A DNA stretch of 64,000 nt from Pseudomonas sp. CHM02 (GCF_000612585.1 NZ_JFCA01000028.1:39523-103522), one strand, 5' to 3'; counted from the stretch's first letter, positions 44,076 through 58,165 are shown. The notes: generated by a model from the letters alone, not told the origin. A program made the numbers and translations.

Positions 44076-44156
44076 GTTGTAAACCTCATGAGTGTACGGG
44101 GCTTTCACCCGCTATGGCCGCCCATTTCAGAGCGTTACACGACTAAGACCCGAGTC

Positions 44157-44468
44157 TTAGCCGAGGCTGATCTGTACTTCCACACCGGCCGCCAGATCAA
44201 GCTTCATAAGTGCATCAACGGTTTTATCCGTTGGCTGGACGATGTCCAGTACGCGCTTATGAGTACGGATCTCGTACTGGTCACGCGCGTCTTTGTTGAC
44301 GTGCGGGGAGACCAGAACGGTGAACCGCTCTTTACGGGTAGGCAGTGGAATTGGACCACGCACTTGAGCACCAGTACGTTTCGCGGTTTCCACGATTTCC
44401 TGGGTGGATTGGTCGATCAGGCGATGGTCAAAAGCCTTCAACCTGATACGGATTTGCTGATTTTGCAT
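44157..44468 (-). CDS. rpsJ: 30S ribosomal protein S10
   Basis: It has 103 residues and opens [20 protein letters not shown], with the NusB-contact and loop region [25 protein letters not shown]10 is both a ribosomal protein and the antitermination factor NusE. It is the first gene of the S10 operon and lies behind a readable sigma70-type promoter. Confidence 0.99.
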
Positions 44469-44530
44469 TGGATTTCAGACTCCGGCTGCTATTCCCAGCG
44501 AGCGCAATACGCCCGTTAAAAGGAGGCGCA

Positions 44531-44559
44531 ATTCTATAGACGCCCCAGATAGGTGTCAA
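44531..44559 (-). promoter_or_regulatory. Sigma70-type promoter of the S10 operon
   Basis: On the minus strand TTGACA (44559-44554) is followed after 17 bases by TAGAAT (44536-44531), close to consensus. Transcription should start near 44524, giving a leader of only about 56 bases before rpsJ. It lies between the tuf terminator and rpsJ. Confidence 0.85.
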
Positions 44560-44565
44560 CCCAAT

Positions 44566-44597
44566 AAAAAAGGCCCCCGCCAAGCGGGAGCCTTCTC
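44566..44597 (-). terminator. Intrinsic terminator after tuf
   Basis: On the minus strand AAGGCTCCCGC-TTG-GCGGGGGCCTT is followed by a run of six Ts, 30 bases after the tuf stop. It ends the str operon and isolates it from the S10 promoter. Confidence 0.92.
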
Positions 44598-44626
44598 AAA
44601 AAATCGAGCTATCTCAGAAGAGATAA

Positions 44627-45820
44627 TTACTCGATGATTTTAGCTACAACACCAGCACCAACGGTACGGCCGCCTTCACGGATAGCGAAGCGCAGACCGT
44701 CTTCCATTGCGATGGTTTTGATCAGGGTAACAGTCATTTGAATGTTATCGCCTGGCATTACCATTTCAACGCCTTCTGGCAGTTCGCAGTTACCAGTCAC
44801 GTCAGTAGTACGGAAGTAGAACTGTGGACGGTAGCCTTTGAAGAACGGAGTGTGACGACCGCCTTCTTCCTTGCTCAGAACGTAAACTTCTGCGGTGAAC
44901 TTGGTGTGCGGCTTAACCGAACCTGGTTTAACCAGAACCTGACCACGCTCAACGTCGTCACGCTTGGTACCACGCAGCAGAACGCCGCAGTTCTCGCCAG
45001 CACGACCTTCGTCGAGCAGTTTGCGGAACATTTCAACACCGGTGCAGGTGGTGACGGTGGTGTCACGCAGACCAACGATTTCCAGTGGATCCTGAACGCG
45101 AACGATACCGCGCTCGATACGACCAGTCACAACAGTACCACGACCGGAGATCGAGAATACGTCTTCGATTGGCATCAGGAACGGCTTGTCAGTCAGACGA
45201 ACTGGCTCTGGGATGTAGGTATCCAGAGTTTCAACCAGTTTACGAACGGCAGTGGTGCCCATTTCGTTTTCGTCGTTGCCTTCCAGCGCCATACGAGCAG
45301 AACCGATGATGATCGGAGTGTCGTCACCTGGGAAGTCGTAAGTGCTCAGCAGATCGCGCACTTCCATCTCAACCAGTTCCAGCAGCTCAGCGTCGTCTAC
45401 CAGGTCAGCCTTGTTCAGGAAAACCACGATGTACGGAACGCCTACCTGACGGGACAGCAGGATGTGCTCACGGGTTTGTGGCATCGGACCATCAGCTGCC
45501 GAGCAAACCAGGATCGCGCCATCCATCTGAGCAGCACCGGTGATCATGTTCTTCACATAGTCAGCGTGACCTGGGCAGTCAACGTGAGCGTAGTGACGAA
45601 TAGTCGAGTTGTACTCAACGTGAGCGGTGTTGATGGTGATACCACGAGCTTTTTCTTCTGGTGCGCTGTCGATCTTGTCGAAGTCAACACGAGCCGAACC
45701 GAAAACTTCGGAGCAGACGCGAGTCAGAGCAGCGGTCAGAGTGGTTTTACCGTGGTCAACGTGGCCGATGGTGCCAACGTTTACGTGCGGTAGGGAACGA
45801 TCAAATTTTTCTTTAGCCAC
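44627..45820 (-). CDS. tuf: Elongation factor Tu
   Basis: This 397-residue GTPase delivers aminoacyl-tRNA to the ribosome. The P-loop GHVDHGKT is at residues 19-26, with the switch II segment DCPGHADYVKNM and base-recognition NKADLVDD. It corresponds to tufA by position after fusA. The second copy (tufB), which in P. aeruginosa lies between tRNA-Thr and tRNA-Trp, is not present in this window, so this may be the only tuf here. It is 30 bases downstream of fusA. Confidence 0.99.
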   Translation of the reverse strand: MAKEKFDRSLPHVNVGTIGHVDHGKTTLTAALTRVCSEVFGSARVDFDKIDSAPEEKARGITINTAHVEYNSTIRHYAHVDCPGHADYVKNMITGAAQMDGAILVCSAADGPMPQTREHILLSRQVGVPYIVVFLNKADLVDDAELLELVEMEVRDLLSTYDFPGDDTPIIIGSARMALEGNDENEMGTTAVRKLVETLDTYIPEPVRLTDKPFLMPIEDVFSISGRGTVVTGRIERGIVRVQDPLEIVGLRDTTVTTCTGVEMFRKLLDEGRAGENCGVLLRGTKRDDVERGQVLVKPGSVKPHTKFTAEVYVLSKEEGGRHTPFFKGYRPQFYFRTTDVTGNCELPEGVEMVMPGDNIQMTVTLIKTIAMEDGLRFAIREGGRTVGAGVVAKIIE

Positions 45821-45850
45821 GACAATTAACTCCTTGCCTAAAGGACTGAA

Positions 45851-47956
45851 TCAGCCTTGTTTTTTGGATACAGTTTCAGCGATGTGCGCCGGAGCTGTGT
45901 TGTATTTTTTGAATTCCATAGAGTAGCTTGCGCGACCCTGGGACATGGAGCGAACGTCGGTCGCGTAACCAAACATCTCACCCAACGGAACCTCGGCGCG
46001 AATCACTTTGCCGGAAACCGTGTCTTCCATACCCAAGATCATGCCGCGACGACGGTTAAGGTCGCCCATGACATCACCCATATAGTCTTCAGGTGTAACA
46101 ACTTCTACCGCCATGATTGGCTCAAGCAACTCACCACCGCCCTTCTGGGCCAGTTGCTTGGTTGCCATGGAAGCAGCCACCTTAAACGCCATCTCGTTGG
46201 AGTCGACGTCGTGGTAAGAACCGTCAAAAACGGTTGCTTTCAGGCCGATCAGCGGATAGCCGGCAACAACACCGTTCTTCATCTGCTCTTCGATACCCTT
46301 CTGGATAGCAGGGATGTATTCCTTAGGAACAACACCACCTACTACTTCGTTCACGAATTGCAGACCTTCCTGACCTTCGTCAGCAGGAGCAAAACGGATC
46401 CAGCAGTGACCGAACTGACCACGACCGCCGGACTGACGAACGAACTTGCCTTCGATTTCACAGTTCTTCGTGATGCGCTCACGATAGGAAACCTGAGGCT
46501 TACCGATGTTGGCTTCGACGTTGAACTCACGGCGCATCCGGTCAACCAGGATGTCCAGGTGCAGCTCGCCCATGCCGGAGATGATCGTTTGACCAGTCTC
46601 TTCATCAGTCTTGACGCGGAAAGATGGATCTTCCTGAGCAAGCTTGCCCAGAGCGATACCCATTTTTTCCTGGTCATCCTTGGTCTTAGGCTCTACGGCA
46701 ACCGAAATAACCGGCTCCGGGAAGTCCATGCGAACCAGGATGATTGGCTTGGCAGCGTCGCACAAAGTCTCACCAGTGGTGACGTCCTTCATGCCGATCA
46801 GGGCCGCGATGTCACCAGCGCGCACTTCCTTGATCTCTTCACGGGCGTTTGCGTGCATTTGCACCATACGACCCACGCGCTCTTTCTTGCCTTTAACCGA
46901 GTTGATCACGCCGTCGCCGGAGGCCAACACGCCCGAGTAAACGCGGACGAAGGTCAAAGTACCCACGAATGGGTCGGTTGCGATCTTGAACGCCAGAGCC
47001 GAGAACGGCTCGCTGTCATCGGCGTGACGCTCCATCTCTTCTTCCTCGTTATCAGGGTTGGTACCCTTGATAGCAGGAATGTCGGTTGGAGCAGGCAGGT
47101 AGTCGATAACGGCGTCGAGAACCAGGGGAACACCCTTGTTCTTGAAGGAAGAACCACAAACAGCCAAGACGATCTCACCAGCGATAGTACGCTGACGCAG
47201 AGCAGCCTTGATCTCCACGTTGGTGAGCTCTTCACCTTCGAGGTACTTGTTCATCAGCTCTTCGCTGGCTTCGGCGGCAGCCTCAACCATGTTGTTACGC
47301 CACTCGTCAGCCAGCTCCTGCAGTTCTGCAGGGATAGGCTTACGAACAGGAACCATGCCTTTGTCAGCGTCATTCCAGTAAACAGCTTCCATGTTGATCA
47401 GGTCGATCTGACCCTGGAAGTTGTCTTCGGAACCGATAGCCAATTGGATTGGCACCGGGGTGTGACCCAGACGCTGCTTGATCTGACCGATCACGCGCAG
47501 GAAGTTGGCACCAGCACGGTCCATCTTGTTTACGTAAACAAGACGTGGAACGCCGTACTTGTTGGCTTGACGCCATACGGTTTCCGACTGAGGCTCAACA
47601 CCCGAAGTACCGCAGAACACAACGACAGCGCCGTCGAGTACGCGCAGGGAACGCTCAACTTCAATGGTGAAGTCTACGTGGCCAGGGGTATCGATTACGT
47701 TGAAGCGATGCTCGTCTTTGTACTGCTTCTCGGAACCTTTCCAGAAGGCGGTAATAGCAGCAGAAGTAATGGTAATACCACGCTCCTGCTCCTGAACCAT
47801 CCAGTCTGTGGTCGCGGCGCCATCATGCACCTCGCCCATTTTGTGACTTTTGCCGGTGTAAAACAGCACGCGCTCGGTGGTGGTGGTTTTACCAGCATCC
47901 ACGTGAGCAACGATACCGATGTTACGGTAGCGGCTAATCGGAGTAGTACGAGCCAT
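45851..47956 (-). CDS. fusA: Elongation factor G
   Basis: This 701-residue translocase GTPase has the P-loop AHVDAGKT near residues 17-24, switch region EQERGITITSA and NKMDRAGANF. Domains II-V follow, with the tip loop of domain IV near residues 500-585 (RESGGRGQFGH-like). It promotes translocation and ribosome recycling. It belongs to the str operon between rpsG and tuf. Confidence 0.99.
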   Translation of the reverse strand: MARTTPISRYRNIGIVAHVDAGKTTTTERVLFYTGKSHKMGEVHDGAATTDWMVQEQERGITITSAAITAFWKGSEKQYKDEHRFNVIDTPGHVDFTIEVERSLRVLDGAVVVFCGTSGVEPQSETVWRQANKYGVPRLVYVNKMDRAGANFLRVIGQIKQRLGHTPVPIQLAIGSEDNFQGQIDLINMEAVYWNDADKGMVPVRKPIPAELQELADEWRNNMVEAAAEASEELMNKYLEGEELTNVEIKAALRQRTIAGEIVLAVCGSSFKNKGVPLVLDAVIDYLPAPTDIPAIKGTNPDNEEEEMERHADDSEPFSALAFKIATDPFVGTLTFVRVYSGVLASGDGVINSVKGKKERVGRMVQMHANAREEIKEVRAGDIAALIGMKDVTTGETLCDAAKPIILVRMDFPEPVISVAVEPKTKDDQEKMGIALGKLAQEDPSFRVKTDEETGQTIISGMGELHLDILVDRMRREFNVEANIGKPQVSYRERITKNCEIEGKFVRQSGGRGQFGHCWIRFAPADEGQEGLQFVNEVVGGVVPKEYIPAIQKGIEEQMKNGVVAGYPLIGLKATVFDGSYHDVDSNEMAFKVAASMATKQLAQKGGGELLEPIMAVEVVTPEDYMGDVMGDLNRRRGMILGMEDTVSGKVIRAEVPLGEMFGYATDVRSMSQGRASYSMEFKKYNTAPAHIAETVSKKQG

Positions 47957-47986
47957 AAAGCCCTCGCAAAATTAGTGAAGCTAAGA

Positions 47987-48457
47987 TTAGAAGCGGTAGT
48001 GCGAGAAAGCTTTGTTAGCTTCAGCCATACGGTGCACGTCTTCACGCTTCTTAACAGCAGCACCTTTACCTTCAGCAGCGTCCAACAATTCGCCAGCCAA
48101 ACGCAGAGCCATAGACTTCTCGCCGCGCTTACGGGCGAAGTCTACCAACCAGCGCATTGCCAGAGCGTTACGACGGGACGGACGAACTTCAACCGGAACC
48201 TGGTAAGTAGCACCGCCTACACGGCGCGACTTCACTTCGACCAGCGGAGCGATGGCGTCGAGAGCTTTCTCGAAGATTTCCAGGGGGTCGCTGTTCTTGC
48301 GTTCTTTAACCTTTTCCAGCGCGCCATAAACGATACGCTCGGCAACGGCTTTCTTGCCGCTCTCCATCACGTGGTTCATGAACTTGGCCAGGATTTGGCT
48401 TCCGTATTTTGGATCGTCAAGCACTTCGCGCTTGGCTGCTACGCGTCTTCTTGGCAT
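47987..48457 (-). CDS. rpsG: 30S ribosomal protein S7
   Basis: It has 156 residues and opens [20 protein letters not shown], with the conserved [20 protein letters not shown]. It starts assembly of the 3' major domain of 16S rRNA and, in E. coli, represses the str operon. The gap to rpsL is 118 bases. Confidence 0.99.
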
Positions 48458-48575
48458 GGATAAGCCCTCAAACGGTCTTCAGGTTCGCTCGGAATCGGTG
48501 CCCTTTCGGGACGCCTCCGACCTTACTCTTATCGACTCAGAAAATAAGATGATTCAGTTTTACAAAAAGCCGCTA

Positions 48576-48947
48576 CTACTTAGGCTTCTTGGTACCGTAC
48601 TTCGAACGACCCTGGTTACGACCTTTAACGCCGGAAGTATCCAAGGAGCCGCGTACGGTGTGGTAACGAACACCTGGCAAGTCTTTTACACGACCGCCGC
48701 GGATCAGTACCACGCTGTGCTCTTGCAGGTTGTGACCTTCACCACCGATGTACGAGGAAACCTCGAAACCGTTGGTCAGGCGCACACGGCATACTTTACG
48801 CAGTGCCGAGTTAGGTTTTTTCGGCGTAGTGGTATACACGCGAGTGCATACGCCACGACGTTGCGGGCAGTTCTGCAGCGCAGGCACGTCGGATTTCTCG
48901 ACGATACGCTTACGCGGCTGACGTACCAGCTGGTTGATAGTTGCCAT
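48576..48947 (-). CDS. rpsL: 30S ribosomal protein S12
   Basis: It has 123 residues. Lys43 in TTTPKKPNSALRK and Lys88 in GRVKDLPG, the sites of streptomycin-resistance changes, are wild type. It monitors codon-anticodon pairing. It is the first gene of the str operon, preceded by a promoter at 49039-49067 and a UUCG-loop hairpin. Confidence 0.99.
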   Translation of the reverse strand: MATINQLVRQPRKRIVEKSDVPALQNCPQRRGVCTRVYTTTPKKPNSALRKVCRVRLTNGFEVSSYIGGEGHNLQEHSVVLIRGGRVKDLPGVRYHTVRGSLDTSGVKGRNQGRSKYGTKKPK

Positions 48948-49001
48948 CTACTAGCTCCACTGTTGTCTTGCGACGCTATTGTCTTGCAAGAAAAGCAAAA
49001 T

Positions 49002-49021
49002 GGCAGGAACGAATTCCCGCC
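49002..49021 (-). terminator. UUCG-loop hairpin in the str-operon leader
   Basis: On the minus strand GGCGGGAA-TTCG-TTCCTGCC is an 8-base stem with one G-U pair and a UUCG tetraloop. It is followed by ATTTTGCTTTT and lies between the str promoter and rpsL. It may stop read-through from rpoC and also act as a leader attenuator for rpsL. Confidence 0.7.
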
Positions 49022-49038
49022 AAATTTAGGGGTACAAG

Positions 49039-49067
49039 AGTCTAAAGAGGATCTTGCCCCCAGTCAA
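49039..49067 (-). promoter_or_regulatory. Sigma70-type promoter of the str operon
   Basis: On the minus strand TTGACT (49067-49062) and TAGACT (49044-49039) are separated by 17 bases. The start near 49032 gives a leader of about 85 bases before rpsL that includes the UUCG hairpin. Confidence 0.82.
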
Positions 49068-49164
49068 GGCAAGGCCCCGACCTCCCCTCTCATCGAACCG
49101 GGGCAAAAATGCCTCGATCCGACGAATGGGGGCTGCCAGGGCCCGGACTTATTTATCGCAGAAC

Positions 49165-52100
49165 TCAGTTACCGCTAGAGTTCAGCGCTTCGGTCAGTGC
49201 AGCTTCCACTTCACTGGCGCTTACGCGCAGCGGCTTGTCAGCATCACGGCGGCGTTTACGCTCGCTATGGTAAGCCAAACCGGTACCAGCCGGGATCAGA
49301 CGACCCACGACCACGTTTTCTTTCAGGCCGCGCAGGTAATCGCGCTTGCCGGTTACCGCTGCTTCGGTCAATACGCGAGTGGTCTCCTGGAAGGAGGCCG
49401 CCGAGATGAACGATTCAGTCGACAACGACGCCTTGGTGATACCCAGCAGCACGCGAGTGAACTTGGAAACGAATTTCTCTTCGTTCGTCAGGCGCTCGTT
49501 TTCCACCAGTACGTGAGTCAGTTCCATCTGGTCGCCCTTGATGAAACTGGAATCGCCGGATTCAGCGATTTCAACTTTACGCAGCATCTGACGCAGGATG
49601 GTCTCGATGTGCTTATCGTTGATCTTCACGCCTTGCAGGCGGTAAACGTCCTGGATCTCGTTAACGATGTACTTGGCCAGCGCACTCACACCCAGCAGAC
49701 GCAGGATGTCGTGTGGATCGCTTGGACCGTCGGAGATAACTTCGCCGCGGTTTACCTGTTCGCCTTCGAACACGTTCAGGTGACGCCACTTCGGAATCAG
49801 CTCTTCATACGGGTCGCTACCGTCGTTCGGGGTAATGACCAGACGGCGCTTGCCCTTGGTCTCTTTACCGAACGCGATGGTGCCGCTGACTTCAGCCAGA
49901 ATCGATGCTTCTTTCGGACGACGAGCTTCGAACAAGTCGGCAACACGCGGCAGACCACCGGTGATGTCACGGGTCTTCGAAGTTTCTTGCGGGATACGCG
50001 CGATAACATCACCGATCGCGATCTTCGCACCATCCGCTACACCGACCAGGGCGTTGGCTGGCAGGAAGTACTGAGCGATTACGTCAGTGCCTGGCAGTAA
50101 CAGATCCTTGCCGTTGTCATCGACCATCTTCACGGCAGGACGGATGTCTTTACCGGCAGCTGGACGATCTTTCGCGTCGAGTACTTCAATGTTGGTCATA
50201 CCGGTCAATTCGTCAGTCTGACGCTTGATCGTGATGCCTTCTTCCATGCCCACGTAGGTCACGGTACCTTTCATTTCGGTAACGATTGGGTGAGTGTGCG
50301 GATCCCACTTGGCCACGATTGCGCCAGCGTCGACCTTGTCACCTTCTTTAACCGAAATCACAGCACCGTACGGCAGCTTGTAGCGCTCGCGCTCACGACC
50401 GTAGTCATCAGCGATTGCCAGCTCGCCGGAACGGGACACAGCAACCAAGTGGCCATCCACTCGCTCAACGTGCTTCAGGTTGTGCAGACGGACGGTACCG
50501 CCATTCTTCACCTGAACGCTGTCAGCTGCGGAGGTCCGGCTTGCCGCACCACCGATGTGGAACGTACGCATGGTGAGCTGGGTACCCGGCTCACCGATGG
50601 ACTGGGCAGCGATAACGCCGACCGCTTCACCGATGTTCACCTGGTGACCACGAGCCAAGTCACGGCCGTAGCACTTGGCGCAAATTCCGTAGCGGGTTTC
50701 GCAGCTGATCGGCGAGCGAACGATCACTTCGTCGATGCTGTTGAGTTCGATGAACTCGACCCACTTCTCGTCGACCAGAGTGCCGGCAGGAACGATAACT
50801 TCCTCGGTACCTGGCTTGAATACATCACGGGCAATAACACGACCCAATACACGCTCACCCAGCGGCTCTACAACGTCACCGCCTTCAATGTGCGGAGTCA
50901 TCAGCAGGCCGTGCTCGGTGCCGCAATCGATCTCGGTCACTACCAGATCTTGTGCAACGTCTACCAGACGACGAGTCAGGTAACCGGAGTTAGCGGTTTT
51001 CAACGCGGTATCCGCCAGACCTTTACGAGCACCGTGAGTCGAGATGAAGTACTGAAGTACGCTCAAACCTTCACGGAAGTTCGCAGTAATCGGCGTTTCG
51101 ATGATGGAGCCGTCCGGCTTGGCCATCAGGCCACGCATACCGGCGAGCTGACGGATCTGCGCAGCAGAACCCCGTGCGCCCGAGTCGGCCATCATGTACA
51201 TCGAGTTGAAGGACTCTTGGTCAACTTCATCGCCGTGACGGTCGATGACTTTCTCTTTCGAGAGGTTGGCCATCATCGCCTTGGAAACTTCGTCGTTCGC
51301 CTTGGACCAAAGGTCGATTACTTTGTTGTACTTCTCGCCCTGGGTTACCAGGCCGGAGGCGTACTGGCTCTCGATCTCTTTCACTTCGTCGGTGGCTGCA
51401 CCGATGATGCGGGCTTTTTCATCCGGGATAACGAAGTCGTTAACGCCGATGGAAACGCCGGAAATGGTCGAGTAAGCAAAACCGGTGTACATCAACTGGT
51501 CAGCGAAGATCACGGTCTCTTTCAAACCAACCACGCGGTAGCACTGGTTGATCAGCTTGGAGATCGCCTTTTTCTTCATCGGCAGGTTGACTACGTCGTA
51601 CGACAGACCTTTTGGCACAACTTGATACAACAGCGCACGGCCGACAGTGGTGTCGACGATACGGGTGTTGGTCACGCTGCCGCCGTCACGGTCGTTGACG
51701 GTTTCGTTGATCCGCACCTTGACCTTGGCGTGCAGTGCGGCTTCGCCGGCACGGAACACACGGTCAACTTCCTGCAGGTCAGCGAACACACGACCTTCGC
51801 CCTTGGCGTTGATCGCTTCACGGGTCATGTAGTACAGACCCAGTACAACGTCCTGCGACGGAACGATGATTGGCTCACCGTTGGCTGGCGACAGAATGTT
51901 GTTGGTCGACATCATCAACGCACGCGCTTCCAACTGGGCTTCCAGTGTCAGCGGTACGTGCACGGCCATTTGGTCGCCGTCGAAGTCGGCGTTGTACGCA
52001 GCACAGACCAGCGGGTGCAGCTGAATAGCCTTACCTTCGATCAGTACCGGTTCAAACGCCTGGATACCCAGACGGTGAAGGGTCGGTGCACGGTTGAGGA

Positions 52101-53364
52101 GAACCGGGTGTTCACGGATCACTTCAGCGAGAACGTCCCAAACCTCTGGCAGTTCGCGCTCGACCATTTTCTTGGCCGCTTTGATGGTGGTCGCGAGACC
52201 GCGCATTTCCAGCTTGCCAAAAATGAACGGCTTGAACAGCTCGAGAGCCATCTTCTTCGGCAGACCGCACTGGTGCAGACGCAGGGTCGGGCCTACGGTA
52301 ATTACCGAACGACCGGAGTAGTCAACACGCTTACCGAGCAAGTTCTGACGGAAACGGCCTTGCTTACCCTTGATCATGTCAGCCAGGGATTTCAGAGGAC
52401 GCTTGTTCGAACCGGTGATAGCGCGGCCACGACGACCGTTGTCGAGCAGGGCATCGACCGCTTCTTGCAACATACGCTTTTCGTTGCGCACGATGATGTC
52501 CGGAGCGGACAGATCAAGCAGGCGCTTCAAGCGGTTGTTACGGTTGATCACGCGACGGTACAGGTCGTTGAGATCGGACGTCGCGAAACGACCACCATCC
52601 AACGGTACCAGCGGACGCAGGTCTGGCGGCAGAACCGGCAGAACGGTCAGCACCATCCACTCTGGCAGGTTGCCGGAACCCTGGAAGGCTTCCATCAACT
52701 TCAGACGCTTGGACAGCTTCTTGATCTTGGTTTCGGAGTTGGTTTGCGGAATTTCTTCACGCAGACGGCCAATCTCGTGTTCCAGGTCGATAGCGTGCAG
52801 CAGTTCGCGGACAGCTTCGGCACCCATGCGGGCATCGAAATCGTCGCCGAACTCTTCCAGCGCTTCGAAGTACTGCTCGTCGTTCAGCAGCTGACCTTTT
52901 TCAAGGGTGGTCATGCCTGGATCGATAACGACATAGCTCTCGAAGTAGAGAACGCGTTCGATATCACGCAGGGTCATGTCCATCAGCAAACCGATACGGG
53001 ACGGCAGCGATTTCAGGAACCAGATATGGGCAACCGGCGAAGCCAACTCGATGTGCGCCATGCGCTCACGACGAACCTTGGCCAGCGCAACTTCAACGCC
53101 GCACTTCTCGCAGATCACACCACGGTGCTTCAAGCGCTTGTACTTACCGCACAGGCACTCGTAATCCTTAACCGGGCCAAAGATCTTGGCGCAGAACAGG
53201 CCGTCACGCTCAGGTTTGAACGTACGGTAGTTGATGGTTTCCGGCTTTTTAACTTCACCGAACGACCACGAACGGATCATCTCAGGCGATGCCAGCCCAA
53301 TACGGATGGCGTCGAACTCTTCGACTTGACCCTGGTTTTTCAGCAAATTCAGTAGGTCTTTCAA
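49165..53364 (-). CDS. rpoC: DNA-directed RNA polymerase subunit beta'
   Basis: It has 1399 residues. The catalytic NADFDGD motif holds the magnesium ion. The N-terminal zinc ribbon is CLCGKYKRLKHRGVICEKCG, and a second zinc cluster lies in CETRYGICAKCYGRDLARGH. The clamp, bridge helix and trigger loop regions are intact. It follows rpoB with a 64-base gap. No frameshift is seen. Confidence 0.99.
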   Translation of the reverse strand: MKDLLNLLKNQGQVEEFDAIRIGLASPEMIRSWSFGEVKKPETINYRTFKPERDGLFCAKIFGPVKDYECLCGKYKRLKHRGVICEKCGVEVALAKVRRERMAHIELASPVAHIWFLKSLPSRIGLLMDMTLRDIERVLYFESYVVIDPGMTTLEKGQLLNDEQYFEALEEFGDDFDARMGAEAVRELLHAIDLEHEIGRLREEIPQTNSETKIKKLSKRLKLMEAFQGSGNLPEWMVLTVLPVLPPDLRPLVPLDGGRFATSDLNDLYRRVINRNNRLKRLLDLSAPDIIVRNEKRMLQEAVDALLDNGRRGRAITGSNKRPLKSLADMIKGKQGRFRQNLLGKRVDYSGRSVITVGPTLRLHQCGLPKKMALELFKPFIFGKLEMRGLATTIKAAKKMVERELPEVWDVLAEVIREHPVLLNRAPTLHRLGIQAFEPVLIEGKAIQLHPLVCAAYNADFDGDQMAVHVPLTLEAQLEARALMMSTNNILSPANGEPIIVPSQDVVLGLYYMTREAINAKGEGRVFADLQEVDRVFRAGEAALHAKVKVRINETVNDRDGGSVTNTRIVDTTVGRALLYQVVPKGLSYDVVNLPMKKKAISKLINQCYRVVGLKETVIFADQLMYTGFAYSTISGVSIGVNDFVIPDEKARIIGAATDEVKEIESQYASGLVTQGEKYNKVIDLWSKANDEVSKAMMANLSKEKVIDRHGDEVDQESFNSMYMMADSGARGSAAQIRQLAGMRGLMAKPDGSIIETPITANFREGLSVLQYFISTHGARKGLADTALKTANSGYLTRRLVDVAQDLVVTEIDCGTEHGLLMTPHIEGGDVVEPLGERVLGRVIARDVFKPGTEEVIVPAGTLVDEKWVEFIELNSIDEVIVRSPISCETRYGICAKCYGRDLARGHQVNIGEAVGVIAAQSIGEPGTQLTMRTFHIGGAASRTSAADSVQVKNGGTVRLHNLKHVERVDGHLVAVSRSGELAIADDYGRERERYKLPYGAVISVKEGDKVDAGAIVAKWDPHTHPIVTEMKGTVTYVGMEEGITIKRQTDELTGMTNIEVLDAKDRPAAGKDIRPAVKMVDDNGKDLLLPGTDVIAQYFLPANALVGVADGAKIAIGDVIARIPQETSKTRDITGGLPRVADLFEARRPKEASILAEVSGTIAFGKETKGKRRLVITPNDGSDPYEELIPKWRHLNVFEGEQVNRGEVISDGPSDPHDILRLLGVSALAKYIVNEIQDVYRLQGVKINDKHIETILRQMLRKVEIAESGDSSFIKGDQMELTHVLVENERLTNEEKFVSKFTRVLLGITKASLSTESFISAASFQETTRVLTEAAVTGKRDYLRGLKENVVVGRLIPAGTGLAYHSERKRRRDADKPLRVSASEVEAALTEALNSSGN

Positions 53365-53428
53365 GGCCTTTCCTCCTGGCGGAGCAGAGAGCGGGCTAAA
53401 CAGCCCCGCTCTCGATTCGCGTCACGTG

Positions 53429-57502
<4,074 letters not shown>

Positions 57503-57645
57503 CAGCGTTCCCCAGCTTGGTCACCTGCTTGTTTGGCCCCTCCGACGGGAGCAGCCAGAAAATCTTGCAAACCCCATGGTTTGCACCACCGCATCGGGTG
57601 GCTACAGCGCGTTAATGGCGGCGACCGAGTCGGCAGCCAAGAACG

Positions 57646-57675
57646 GAAAAAGGCCGGTGGCAAGAGCCACCAGCC
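57646..57675 (-). terminator. Attenuator-like hairpin between rplL and rpoB
   Basis: On the minus strand GGCTGGTGGC-TCTT-GCCACCGGCC is a 10-base stem with one G-U pair, followed by TTTTTCC. A partial terminator at this place is known in E. coli and lowers rpoBC relative to the ribosomal genes. The structure here supports the same arrangement. Confidence 0.82.
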
Positions 57676-57721
57676 ATCAGCCTTCAGCTTAACGCTTGGG
57701 CTGGAGACGCAAGGTCGATGC

Positions 57722-58087
57722 TTACTTCAGCTCGACTTTAGCGCCTGCTTCTTCCAGTGCTGCTTTGGCTTTGTCAGCTGCGTCTTTGGCAACAGCTTCC
57801 AGAACCAGGGCAGGAGCGCCGTCAACTACAGCCTTGGCTTCTTTCAGGCCCAGACCGGTCAGTTCACGTACTGCCTTGATCACGTTTACTTTCTTCTCGC
57901 CAGCTTCGGTCAGCATGACGTTGAATTCGGTTTGCTCTTCAACAACGGCAGCAGCAGCAGCTGGGCCAGCGGAAGCAGCGGCAGCGGAAACGCCGAATTT
58001 TTCTTCGAAAGCTTTGATCAGCTCAACAACCTGCAGAACCGACATTTCAGCTACGGCGTTGAGGATATCGTCTTGGGAGATAGACAT
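57722..58087 (-). CDS. rplL: 50S ribosomal protein L7/L12
   Basis: It has 121 residues: an N-terminal dimer domain, an Ala-rich hinge (about residues 37-52), and the C-terminal domain with VKAVRELTGLGLKEAKAVVD-like helices that bind elongation factors. Several dimers bind L10 in the stalk. It is 78 bases downstream of rplJ. Confidence 0.99.
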   Translation of the reverse strand: MSISQDDILNAVAEMSVLQVVELIKAFEEKFGVSAAAASAGPAAAAAVVEEQTEFNVMLTEAGEKKVNVIKAVRELTGLGLKEAKAVVDGAPALVLEAVAKDAADKAKAALEEAGAKVELK

Positions 58088-58165
58088 TGCTGTATTTCCT
58101 GAATTGGGGGACGGCCTACTCGGCCATCGAAATAAACAAAAATACGCGAGAGAAGTCGCTCAGCC

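Noticed and set aside
45857..48463. An 868-codon open frame antisense to fusA and rpsG
   Set aside because: It runs across two real genes and their gap, is explained by codon bias, and has no domain pattern.
50290..53355. A 1021-codon open frame antisense to rpoC
   Set aside because: Same codon-bias effect as for rpoB; no start signal and no recognisable domain.
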